Assembly (NCBI GenBank): GCA_023442465.1
Contig: JAEZZQ010000015.1
Location: 248,001 to 312,000 of the forward strand
DNA from: Bacillota bacterium
GTDB taxonomy: Bacteria > Bacillota > Clostridia > Lachnospirales > Lachnospiraceae
DNA length: 64,000 bases
Reading direction: 5' to 3'
Shown here: positions 22,867 to 31,222 of the stretch, piece after piece
How the letters are laid out: each line of letters opens with the position of its first letter
Numbering within the stretch: position 1 is the stretch's first letter
Notes under the pieces: generated by a model
What the model saw: the letters and a program-made list of their open reading frames with translations, nothing else
Databases searched by the model: none
Told to the model about the DNA's origin: nothing
Position numbers and translations under genes: made by a program

Positions 22867-24501
22867 CTACATCTGGTTCAGCAATCCGGAAATACCCTGC
22901 TCTTTAAAAATTTCCTTATAATAACCGATCTCATCCTGAATCAACCCGTCAATCACACTCATCCCAAGCAGCTCCACCGGAGCTTTATCATCGGTCAGAA
23001 GATATTCCCCTCTTTCATAAGGCGTAAGCCCGGCGTCAACTGCTTTCATCATAGCAGCCAGCTCTTCGTTGTCAATTTCAGCAGTATAGTCACTATTATC
23101 CGCAGTATTTCCATCAGTACTCTCTTTCAAATACCCCGCCGCATCCTCATTTAATGTAGCAAAAAGCTCTCTGTTAGTAGCCCCATTTACATTTACCGTA
23201 TATACATGGGGGAAAACATTCGCGATAGTATCCGAAAGATAATCGTTAATATTCCCTTCCTCCTCCGAATGCATATTCATATTTACCACCATTACTCCAT
23301 TATCCTTCAAATGTTCCTTCACCATAGTGAAAAATTCTATGGAAGACATCTGGAAGGGTATCGTAATGTCCTGATAAGCGTCTACCATGATGACATCGTA
23401 TTTATCGTCTATTGCCTGAAGATAAGCGCGGCCGTCGTAGGTGGTTACATTGACCGTATCGGGCAATTCAAAATATTCTCTCGCCAAATCTGTAATCTTT
23501 TGGTCGATTTCCACGCCCTCTACCTTTATGCCGTCAAAATATTTCATACACTGTTTGGCGTAAGTCCCGGTTCCCATTCCAAGAATCAGGATATCCCCTT
23601 CCCCGTTCTCAGCAATACCTGCCATGACGGGAGCTGCAAGGGCATAATCATAATACATCCCGGTAAGAGAGTCGTCTTTTTTCATGATGGACTGCACACC
23701 AAACAACACATTCGTGGAAAGGATAACGCTGTCATCCGTCTCCTTTACCTGCAAATAGTTGTAGATGGATTCCCCTTCATAAACCAGATTCTTTTCCCAA
23801 AAAGCGAAGCTGTCCGAATTCCCAAAGATACCGCATAGAATAAAAAGAACTGTTGCTGCCGCGCAGACCTTTCCTTTTCTCTTTTTGCTGAAAAAGTATA
23901 TCAGTCCTAAAACCAGAAGGATTCCCGAAAATATCAAAAAGGTGATGGAGGTGCCGACCGCCGGAATGGTCACAAAAGTAGGAAGGAAGGTTCCTATAAT
24001 GCTTCCGATGGTATTGAAGGCGCTTAAGGTTCCTACGGTCTTGCCGCTGTCATCCAAGCTCTCCACCGTATATTTCACTAACGACGGAGTTACTGTTCCG
24101 AGCAAAAATAACGGAAAAACGAAGATGACCATACAGGCGATGAAACCTGCCAAAATCAAAAAGTTATTGTTTACCGTAAGTACCAGCACCGCCGATATAG
24201 CGAGTATGATATATTTGCCTACAAGCGGAATTGCCGCAATCCAAATAGCGGCGATAATCAATCGCATGTACAATTTGTCCGGATCCGGATTCTTGTCTGC
24301 GCTTCGTCCTCCCCATATATTTCCTAAAGCCATGGCAATCATAATAGTTCCTATAATAATTGTCCAGACGATCTGAGAGGAGCTGAAATAAGGCGCCAGC
24401 AGCCTGCTTGCTCCCAGTTCTACCGCCATTACTGCAGTTCCTGCAAAGAATTCCGTCATATAAAGATAATATTTATTTTTCAAAATGTTTCTTGTGCCCA
24501 T
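22867..24501 (-). CDS. Membrane-fused spermidine-synthase-like protein
   Basis: About 544 residues. The N-terminal 230 residues are hydrophobic with about 7-8 helices (GASRLLAPYFSSSQIVW, FPLFLLGTVTPSLVKY), matching the membrane domain found in fused spermine/spermidine synthase-like proteins. The C-terminal part has a Rossmann methyltransferase-like fold with ILGMGTGTYAKQC, VEGVEIDQKI and YDVIMVDAYQD, as in aminopropyltransferases. The enzymatic reaction is not established for this fused group. The start at 24501 (MGTRNILKNK) has GGAG 5 bases upstream; an ATG at 24531 is the alternative. Confidence 0.85.
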   Translation of the reverse strand: MGTRNILKNKYYLYMTEFFAGTAVMAVELGASRLLAPYFSSSQIVWTIIIGTIMIAMALGNIWGGRSADKNPDPDKLYMRLIIAAIWIAAIPLVGKYIILAISAVLVLTVNNNFLILAGFIACMVIFVFPLFLLGTVTPSLVKYTVESLDDSGKTVGTLSAFNTIGSIIGTFLPTFVTIPAVGTSITFLIFSGILLVLGLIYFFSKKRKGKVCAAATVLFILCGIFGNSDSFAFWEKNLVYEGESIYNYLQVKETDDSVILSTNVLFGVQSIMKKDDSLTGMYYDYALAAPVMAGIAENGEGDILILGMGTGTYAKQCMKYFDGIKVEGVEIDQKITDLAREYFELPDTVNVTTYDGRAYLQAIDDKYDVIMVDAYQDITIPFQMSSIEFFTMVKEHLKDNGVMVVNMNMHSEEEGNINDYLSDTIANVFPHVYTVNVNGATNRELFATLNEDAAGYLKESTDGNTADNSDYTAEIDNEELAAMMKAVDAGLTPYERGEYLLTDDKAPVELLGMSVIDGLIQDEIGYYKEIFKEQGISGLLNQM

Positions 24502-24626
24502 GCTGTCTCCTGCTTCCTCTTTCTTTTCCATTTACCTCTTTTTATTTGTGCCCCAATCTCTCCGTCCGCCTTTTATTACGGAACCTTTTCGTTAACTATA
24601 CCACGCATTCCCCTATAGAACAAACA

Positions 24627-26123
24627 TTAATAATTCACCGTTATATTGTGAGTCAACAATATATTTCCGCCTGAAAGCTCCTCCGCCTGAATGTCCACTT
24701 GACAAGAGGAAGCATTCAGCTCCGATAGCACCTGATTCATATAGGCATCGGCATATGCACCGCTGTTATAAGAATCGTAGCATTGCATCCATAGATCGGT
24801 GCTGTTTACTACGCTCTGGAACTGAACGGAACCGCCGCTTTGCATGATGTTATGATAACAGTCCTGATAATAATCCTCCAAGCCGGTAAGAACTGCGTCC
24901 GAGGAAAATCCCGCATCTTCCAGACTGCGCTTACCGCTGCTTGATGCGGTCTGTACATTATTTTCCGGGGCTTGGTATTTTTGCCCGTTGCAGGCGGGCA
25001 AATACACAGACAAATCCTCCCTTGCATGAGTACCTGCAAAATCCCCATCGGTTTTATTGAAATAATCATAGGTATTGGGGTCCGTATCGTCCCAAGTGGA
25101 ATCCACATTATAGAACCCGTCGTCCAGCCCGATAATATTCCATGCATGATTCTGCCCTGCATAGCCCGTACAGTAATAGCAGGGGACTCCAAGCTGCTCC
25201 ATCAAATACTGGAACGCCCGCGCATAGCCCGCACATACCGTCTGATCGTTTACCAACGCGCTATAGGCCGTCTGATTGAGCGGTGCACCCAAGTTATACT
25301 GAATTCTATCAAGCAAGGCGTCGTGAACATATACTTCTTTCTCGTAGTCGCTTCCCAGACTTCTGGCTCCGCTTAAGATTTCTTCGGCCGCTTGGTCAAA
25401 CTCGGCTTTAGACGCCGAAAGGTTGTCCGCGGTCTGGTTGAACTGCAGGACAATCTGCAGACAGATGCCATCTGCGGAAAACTTGCCCCGGTAAGCGCAG
25501 TCCAGCCAGAAAATTTCAGGATGGTCGTTGAATACCGCCATGAAAACGTTCTTAAGCTGTTCCGTCCCTACCTTCTCCACCGGCGTGAATATCCCGTTTA
25601 AAGAAATCGCATTGGCATATATCTGACGGTAGAGCTTTTGCAGCGGCGCATCCAGCATACCGTAATAAGGATAAAATTTCGTATCGAAGGTCAAGCTGTC
25701 GCCGGTCTCACCATAAGTAAGCTGGTTTTCTAAATCCTTTGCTTCTTTATCGTCAATCTGCTCATTCGTGTCCTGAACAGGAACGTATCCGCTTTTATCC
25801 GCAACCCTTGCCGGAGCCTCCACTGCAGATTTTTCCGGCGGGACGTATGAACCTTCTTGTGCTGCTTCTTTTCCTATTTCCGAAATGTCCCGTAGCAGTT
25901 CATCCGAGGTATGGGCATGCCTGTCTTCCGCCGCATCCGATACTGACAGTCCTTTGGGAGTCTCCTCTTCCCGGAAAGTTGCCTGCGGTAAAATGTTATG
26001 TGTATACAAAAAGTTGGAGAGATTGTCCGAAAAGTCCGCATTAAATGCGCCTATAATAATCATCAGGCTTAAAAGGGAAAGTATTCCTAATAGCAGATAT
26101 AACAGTTTCTTAATATGTTTCAT
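24627..26123 (-). CDS. Exported transglutaminase-like domain protein
   Basis: A 498-residue protein with an N-terminal membrane anchor (LLYLLLGILSLLSLMIIIGAF). An acidic/Pro-rich linker spans about residues 45-130. The C-terminal half has a transglutaminase core with the triad Cys (TVCAGYARAFQYL), His (AGQNHAWNII) and Asp (YNVDSTWDDTD). Such proteins may act as surface peptidases or cross-linkers; the substrate is unknown. GGGG lies 7 bases before the ATG. It lies between the spermidine-synthase-like gene and an RsuA-type gene. Confidence 0.86.
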   Translation of the reverse strand: MKHIKKLLYLLLGILSLLSLMIIIGAFNADFSDNLSNFLYTHNILPQATFREEETPKGLSVSDAAEDRHAHTSDELLRDISEIGKEAAQEGSYVPPEKSAVEAPARVADKSGYVPVQDTNEQIDDKEAKDLENQLTYGETGDSLTFDTKFYPYYGMLDAPLQKLYRQIYANAISLNGIFTPVEKVGTEQLKNVFMAVFNDHPEIFWLDCAYRGKFSADGICLQIVLQFNQTADNLSASKAEFDQAAEEILSGARSLGSDYEKEVYVHDALLDRIQYNLGAPLNQTAYSALVNDQTVCAGYARAFQYLMEQLGVPCYYCTGYAGQNHAWNIIGLDDGFYNVDSTWDDTDPNTYDYFNKTDGDFAGTHAREDLSVYLPACNGQKYQAPENNVQTASSSGKRSLEDAGFSSDAVLTGLEDYYQDCYHNIMQSGGSVQFQSVVNSTDLWMQCYDSYNSGAYADAYMNQVLSELNASSCQVDIQAEELSGGNILLTHNITVNY

Positions 26124-26174
26124 CCTTTTTCCCCGCGTATCTTCTAAAGTAGATTAAATACCAAAGCTCATGAT

Positions 26175-26882
26175 TTATATACTTTTTTGCTTCAGTTCTT
26201 GTATTTCTTCCTCCGTCAGTTCCCGATACTCTCCCGGCTTCAGTTCTTCATCTAACCTCAAGCTTCCCATGGATACCCTCTTTAAATATAAGACGTTATT
26301 ATCTACTGCATTTATCATACGCTTTACCTGGTGGAATTTCCCTTCCGTAATCGTCAGATAAATACATTTATCAGGTAGCAGTTCCACTGACGCGGGACGG
26401 GTAAGTTCCTCTTCTCCGATATCCACGCCCGCCTCCAGCAAGCGCACGTCCTCCTCTGTAAGAGGGTGTTCCAGTATCACAAAGTAGACTTTTTTCACAT
26501 GTTTTTTCGGGGAAAGCAAATCGTGAGCCAACGCTCCGTCGTTAGTCATGAGCAGGAGGCCCTCCGTATCTTTATCCAGCCGTCCTACCGGAAACAAGTC
26601 CACATAGCCGGTGTCCTTTAAAAGGTCCGTTACCGTGGAGCTTACGTTATCCTTAGTGGCAGACACTACGTCCTTTGGTTTATTCAGCATATAATATACA
26701 TGTCTTCTGTAACGGAAGAGTTCTCCCCGGAAGGAAACCTCATCCTTATTCTCATTCACTTTTGTCTCGGGTTTGGTTATGATCTCACCGTTCACCGCCA
26801 CCAAGCCCTGCTTTAAATAAAGCTTCACCTGACTTCGGCTTCCGATGTTCATTTCACACAAAAATTTATCCAAACGCAGCAT
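26175..26882 (-). CDS. RsuA-family 16S rRNA pseudouridine synthase
   Basis: A 235-residue protein. The S4 domain (MLRLDKFLCEMNIGSRSQVK to VAVNGEII) is followed by the RsuA/RluB-type catalytic domain with LFPVGRLDKDTEGLLLMTND, containing the catalytic aspartate, and TEGKFHQVKRM. This size fits RsuA, which modifies 16S rRNA, rather than the larger RluB. It is divergent from ylbJ-like, 82 bases away. Confidence 0.9.
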   Translation of the reverse strand: MLRLDKFLCEMNIGSRSQVKLYLKQGLVAVNGEIITKPETKVNENKDEVSFRGELFRYRRHVYYMLNKPKDVVSATKDNVSSTVTDLLKDTGYVDLFPVGRLDKDTEGLLLMTNDGALAHDLLSPKKHVKKVYFVILEHPLTEEDVRLLEAGVDIGEEELTRPASVELLPDKCIYLTITEGKFHQVKRMINAVDNNVLYLKRVSMGSLRLDEELKPGEYRELTEEEIQELKQKSI

Positions 26883-26964
26883 TTCTTTTCCTCAGACTTT
26901 CTTCCCTTCTTATTTCCCGCGCCCTCACATATAACTGTAATATACCTCATTTTTTTAATCCGCG

Positions 26965-27981
26965 GTGATATTTTTGAAAAAAAAATTGAAAACTTTTCTG
27001 CTCACAATATTTTTCTTCTTTTTAACGCTACTGCTTTTGGTCTTTCCAACAGAAAGCCTTTCTTACTCCTTTATCGGATTACAGCTATGGTTCAACAGAA
27101 TGATACCTACCCTTTTGCCGTTTATGATTCTGACCGGAATTATGATCCGCCTGAATCTGACAGAAGGTTTCGTACGCATGTTAAGCCCTATTTTAAAGCC
27201 TCTGCTGTCCATCAGCCTTAACGGTATTTATGCGTTGGTCATCGGTTTTTTTTGCGGCTTTCCCATGGGAGCCAAGGTCATTGCCGACTTACTTTCCAGA
27301 GGCAAGCTGTCGCAAAAGGAAGCACAGTTTTTGTTGTCCTTTTGCAACAATATCGGCCCTATTTATTTCATGAGCTTCGCGCTCCCCGTTCTCGGCCTGC
27401 AAAAAAGAGCACCCTATCTGTTTGGGATGTACGGACTTCCTCTTCTATACGGAATCCTTTTAAGGTATACCCTCTATAAAGATATGACACCTGTTGAAGA
27501 GAGACGGCGCCCCCCCTCAGGGAGTCGGCAGACACCTTTTAATAAACCTCTGATGGTGTTGTCCGCAGCCGAAATAAAGCAGACGGACACCCTTTTGGAC
27601 GCGCTGGACGATTCCATCATGTCCAGCCTGTACGGCATCTCCAAACTGGGCGGCTATATGGTCCTGTTTAACCTGCTGAATTTAATTCCACAGTTTTTTC
27701 TGTACAACAAATACTTATATGGAATACATATTTGTGCCCTTTTAAACTGCCTATTGGAAATCACAAGCGGAATAAGCCGCATGGGAAACTGTGCCCCTCT
27801 GGTTGTCCTGCTCCTTCTGCCCTTTGGAGGCTTTTCCTGTATCGCACAGACATACAGCATGATTAAGGATACCGCGCTGTCCCTAAAAAGCTATGTCCTG
27901 CATAAGCTGGCTCTGAGCGCGGTCACGGCTCTTTACTACGGTATGTGGCTCTTATTTTCTCCGTCTACGTTTCTTCTTTGA
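26965..27981 (+). CDS. YlbJ-like sporulation membrane protein
   Basis: About 338 residues, with 7-8 membrane helices. The gate/nucleoside-recognition fold is visible in LVIGFFCGFPMGAKVIADL followed by LLSFCNNIGPIYF, the pattern of YlbJ, a membrane protein needed for spore cortex formation in Bacillus. A start is not well defined: GTG at 26965 or TTG at 26974 are possible and no strong ribosome site is seen. The 3' end overlaps the convergent amidase gene by 30 bases. It suggests a spore-forming lineage, although it does not prove sporulation. Confidence 0.78.
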   Translation: MIFLKKKLKTFLLTIFFFFLTLLLLVFPTESLSYSFIGLQLWFNRMIPTLLPFMILTGIMIRLNLTEGFVRMLSPILKPLLSISLNGIYALVIGFFCGFPMGAKVIADLLSRGKLSQKEAQFLLSFCNNIGPIYFMSFALPVLGLQKRAPYLFGMYGLPLLYGILLRYTLYKDMTPVEERRRPPSGSRQTPFNKPLMVLSAAEIKQTDTLLDALDDSIMSSLYGISKLGGYMVLFNLLNLIPQFFLYNKYLYGIHICALLNCLLEITSGISRMGNCAPLVVLLLLPFGGFSCIAQTYSMIKDTALSLKSYVLHKLALSAVTALYYGMWLLFSPSTFLL

Positions 27982-29304
27982 GCGTGAAGAAATCAAGATC
28001 ATAGTAAAGGAAAAGAGCACGAATAAAATGGCAATGCAAATCAAAATGACTTGAAGAAAATAAATTACCGTTATCTCTTTTTCTTCCTTCTGAGCCTTTT
28101 TCTTAGAATCATCATCCTGCTGTACTTGTGTCGTTCCCGCAGAGGCATTCTCTTCCTCGCCCACAACTGAGCTTTCCCCCATATTGCTTGCCTCTACGGC
28201 CTCCTGTGCATCAGTCTCTCCATAAATCAAGGAAGACAAGTGTATATGATTGCTTTCGGTGAATTTGTCAAAGAGGTTATACGCATTCACTACGATTTCA
28301 GGAAGTGTGCCGGAAGGCACATTCATAGTAAAGCGTATGGTATCCTCTCCCTCTTCCCATTTCTGTAAATCGGAAAAAGTAACTCCTCCATCATAGCTAT
28401 AGGAATAGTAGAGCATGGAGCTGTCGTAATCCTGTGCAGAAAGGGCCACGGTAACGTCCCCGTTCTCCTCGTTCACATCCTTCACATCGATAATGCAGAT
28501 ATCCGGTTCCGTATCATCAGGCTTTACGGGGGAAGTAGGGACAGGTATCTCCACATTTTGATAGCTGCTGTAATCTACGCCAAGGACTTTTGAGCTCAGT
28601 CCATAATATTTGGCAACCGCAGTCGCATCCAAGACACCGAACTTTTCCAGTTTTTCCTGAGAATTATAAAACTCTTTATCATTTTCCTGATCCAGATGGC
28701 AATGCTCGATGAGGGCCGCCGGCAGGTCATTTTCCGTAGCATGGCGAAGGATCCCGTAGTAATCCGTGCCTTTATCATTTAATTTCGTCTTAATTCCTCT
28801 GGAATATAGTCCAAGCTCTGTCAACATATCCATTTCTGTGCTGGCAAAGGTATAACCCTTCTGGTATTCGTTATCAAAGGCGGAAACCCACACCTCCGCT
28901 CCAAATAAATCATGCTTTACGGACATATTAAAATGCAGACAGAATAAAAAATCTGCATTCACGGACTTGGCAAAATCCACTCTCTCCTCGAGGGTCATAT
29001 CCTTGTCCCCTTCCCTCGTCAGATAAACAGTAATTCCTTCATATTTCTCAAGCTCTGTCTTCATGGCTTTCGCTACCGTCATAGTCATGTACTTTTCCGT
29101 ATACTTCTCGTATTCTGCGCCCAGATTCTCTCCGCCATGTCCCGGATCCAGCACTACCACAACAGGGGATGCCTCCTCCTGCACGATTCCGGCCGCCCGG
29201 ACATCCTCCGTCTCTTGTGAGCCGGACGCTGCCCCGTAGACGTTTAAGCTTCCGCCAAGGAATAACAGGACTCCCGCTAAAACATATAATGCTGTTTTTC
29301 TCAT
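27952..29304 (-). CDS. Membrane-anchored N-acetylmuramoyl-L-alanine amidase
   Basis: About 450 residues with an N-terminal signal peptide (MRKTALYVLAGVLLFLGG). The amidase_3 domain has VVLDPGHGGENLG, the zinc-binding FCLHFN and ALIEHCHLDQENDKEF, and cleaves the bond between muramic acid and L-alanine in peptidoglycan. A long acidic linker follows, then a C-terminal membrane helix (about residues 412-437) and a polybasic tail (SKKKRRRRK). The start at 29304 has GGAGG 8 bases upstream; the frame to 29340 would run through the upstream gene's terminator. The last codons overlap the ylbJ-like gene on the other strand. Confidence 0.9.
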   Translation of the reverse strand: MRKTALYVLAGVLLFLGGSLNVYGAASGSQETEDVRAAGIVQEEASPVVVVLDPGHGGENLGAEYEKYTEKYMTMTVAKAMKTELEKYEGITVYLTREGDKDMTLEERVDFAKSVNADFLFCLHFNMSVKHDLFGAEVWVSAFDNEYQKGYTFASTEMDMLTELGLYSRGIKTKLNDKGTDYYGILRHATENDLPAALIEHCHLDQENDKEFYNSQEKLEKFGVLDATAVAKYYGLSSKVLGVDYSSYQNVEIPVPTSPVKPDDTEPDICIIDVKDVNEENGDVTVALSAQDYDSSMLYYSYSYDGGVTFSDLQKWEEGEDTIRFTMNVPSGTLPEIVVNAYNLFDKFTESNHIHLSSLIYGETDAQEAVEASNMGESSVVGEEENASAGTTQVQQDDDSKKKAQKEEKEITVIYFLQVILICIAILFVLFSFTMILISSRSKKKRRRRK

Positions 29305-29325
29305 TACCGTTTCCTCCATATATAA

Positions 29326-29354
29326 AACCGGCTCCGTCAAAGGCGAAGCCGGTT
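29326..29354 (-). terminator. Terminator of the coiled-coil gene
   Basis: On the minus strand AACCGGCT (29354-29347) pairs with AGCCGGTT (29333-29326), followed by TTAT. It separates the parE-to-coiled-coil gene run from the amidase gene and supports the downstream amidase start. Confidence 0.8.
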
Positions 29355-29371
29355 CTAATTGCCCGTTGTTT

Positions 29372-29983
29372 TCACTTCAGCAAATCGAGATTCAGAGATT
29401 CCGCTCCGGCCTCTCCTCCACCTTCCTTTAATAAATCGTCCTCCTCTTGAGGATTTAACTCTGCTCTGTTCACCCTCACGATTTCCGCATAGCTATTCAG
29501 GTTATTGACAAAGCTCTCATAATGAGCAGTAGTCATATTCGCCGTCTGTGCGATTAAATTCTCTAGATTCGCCAGCATCTCGTCCGCATACTGCATTACC
29601 GCGGAGCGGATGTTGTTGGCTTCTATCGTGGCATTGTCCAAAATCTCCTGCGCCTGATGGGATGCCAGCGTCACCACCTCGTTAGCCTGCGCATATGCCT
29701 GCTGCATGATTTCATGCTCGTTAATAAGCTCGTTAGTATGCATCGTGGCCTCGTTGATCAAAGCCTCCGCTTTGGAACGCGCATCGTTCAAAATGGCTTC
29801 CTTGTTGCTTATGATTTTCTGATACCGCTTGATTTCATCGGGAGTTTTCATGCGAAGCTCTCTGAGCAATTCGTCAATTTCCTCTTTATTTACAATTATT
29901 TTCGTATTGGATAAAGGCTGATATTTACAACTGTCAACGTATTCCTCTATCTCGTCTATCAATTGTTCGATTCTACTGCTCAT
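29372..29983 (-). CDS. Coiled-coil protein (DivIVA/H+-ATPase-subunit-H-like)
   Basis: A soluble protein of about 203 residues dominated by alpha-helical coiled coil from about residue 45 to 165 (repeated Ala/Glu/Gln heptads such as KAEALINEATMHTNELINEH). The tail is acidic. Annotated relatives are often named ATPase or DivIVA-like, but no catalytic motif is present; a structural role at the membrane or septum is inferred. AGGAG lies 8 bases before the ATG at 29983. It follows coaD on the same strand. Confidence 0.75.
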   Translation of the reverse strand: MSSRIEQLIDEIEEYVDSCKYQPLSNTKIIVNKEEIDELLRELRMKTPDEIKRYQKIISNKEAILNDARSKAEALINEATMHTNELINEHEIMQQAYAQANEVVTLASHQAQEILDNATIEANNIRSAVMQYADEMLANLENLIAQTANMTTAHYESFVNNLNSYAEIVRVNRAELNPQEEDDLLKEGGGEAGAESLNLDLLK

Positions 29984-30022
29984 ATACAAATCTCCTATTG
30001 CGGTCAGCCGCGCATGACCATT

Positions 30023-30514
30023 TTATTCTCTTATAAATCCATATTTTTCATAAACAAGTTTAGCGATGAAGTCCGGCACACACATGGAAATATCCCCGTT
30101 AAAGCTGGCGATTTCCTTTACGCTGCTGGAGCTTAAGTAAGCATACTCCAGACTGGTAGTCAAAAACATAGTATCCAGCTCACCCCCTGAAAGCTTATGG
30201 TTGGTCTGGGCAATCTGTAACTCATATTCAAAATCGGTAATGGCACGAAGCCCTCTTACCGCTACATGTACACCTTTTTTCTTCGCATAATCGATCAACA
30301 AACCATTGAAAGAATCTATCTTTACATTCGGAATGTCCTTCGTCGCTTCCTGTAATATCTTAACACGTTCTTCCACAGAAAACAACGGAGTCTTTAAGTG
30401 ATTATCCAACACACTTACCGTTAATTCGTCAAAAATATTCGCCGTACGCTTTATTACATCCAGATGTCCGAAGGTCACCGGGTCAAAGCTTCCCGGATAT
30501 ATCGCAGATTTCAT
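30023..30514 (-). CDS. coaD: Phosphopantetheine adenylyltransferase
   Basis: A 163-residue nucleotidyltransferase that makes dephospho-CoA from 4'-phosphopantetheine and ATP. It has the TxGH motif at residues 14-17 in YPGSFDPVTFGHLDVI, AVRGLRAITDFEYE and the SSSSVKEIA signature. The ATG overlaps the rsmD stop (ATGA) with GAAGGG upstream, so the two are translationally coupled, as in many Firmicutes. Confidence 0.97.
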   Translation of the reverse strand: MKSAIYPGSFDPVTFGHLDVIKRTANIFDELTVSVLDNHLKTPLFSVEERVKILQEATKDIPNVKIDSFNGLLIDYAKKKGVHVAVRGLRAITDFEYELQIAQTNHKLSGGELDTMFLTTSLEYAYLSSSSVKEIASFNGDISMCVPDFIAKLVYEKYGFIRE

Positions 30515-31080
30515 TTGTTTGTCCCTTCTTTTATTATAAATACGTGTTTATTCGTTTTATAATTTTTCGTTTTCCAAATTTCGAATCCAAAATTTTCCAG
30601 GCTGTTCAAATAAGAAAAGTCTGTTTCCAGCGCCGCTTCCACGACGATTAATGTATTTTCCGTCACATAAGGCTTGTCCGACAGCGCCCGGAGTATTTCC
30701 TTTTCAGCGCCGGAGGCATAGGGCGGGTCCATGAAAATAATGTCCGCTTCTTTTTCAGAAATCGTCGACAGTGCAGACAGAACATCCTGCTTTAAAAGCA
30801 CTGCCTTATCCTCAAAGCCGGTAAATTTTATGTTCCAGGAAATACAGGAAAAAGCATCCTTGCCGTTTTCCACAAAATAGGCTTTTTTCGCCCCTCGGCT
30901 CAAGGCTTCTATTCCTATTCCTCCGCTTCCGCTGAATAAGTCGATAAAAATACTGTCTGCCACATATGGCTGTAACATGTTGAATAAGGTCTCTTTTATT
31001 CTGTCGGTAGTAGGCCTCGTATCCAGCCCGTCAACCGTCTTTAATCTAAGGCTTCTCGCCGTTCCTGCGATTACTCTCAT
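30511..31080 (-). CDS. rsmD: 16S rRNA (guanine966-N2)-methyltransferase
   Basis: A SAM-dependent methyltransferase of 189 residues (MRVIAGTARSLRLKT at the N-terminus; FIDLFSGSGGIGIEALSRGA SAM motif split over GSGGIG; catalytic IIFMDPPYASG). It methylates G966 of 16S rRNA. The open frame extends 42 codons upstream to 31206, but the family start is at 31080 with GGGAG just before it. Its own promoter lies upstream, inside that extension. Confidence 0.94.
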   Translation of the reverse strand: MRVIAGTARSLRLKTVDGLDTRPTTDRIKETLFNMLQPYVADSIFIDLFSGSGGIGIEALSRGAKKAYFVENGKDAFSCISWNIKFTGFEDKAVLLKQDVLSALSTISEKEADIIFMDPPYASGAEKEILRALSDKPYVTENTLIVVEAALETDFSYLNSLENFGFEIWKTKNYKTNKHVFIIKEGTNK

Positions 31081-31177
31081 ATATGCTCCCGCTAATCCGC
31101 CGCTTGAGCGGATGAAGTATTTAAATATAAAGTCAATTCTCAAAGCGTATTGCTTATTAATTCTACCATATATCAAC

Positions 31178-31206
31178 ATATTAATCGTTTCAAGGCTTGC
31201 GGTCAA
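31178..31206 (-). promoter_or_regulatory. Candidate promoter of rsmD-coaD
   Basis: On the minus strand TTGACC (31206-31201) and TAATAT (31183-31178) are 17 bases apart, between the subunit A stop and rsmD. It would allow expression apart from the topoisomerase genes. Confidence 0.5.
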
Positions 31207-31222
31207 TCTTTTTTGCGAAATC

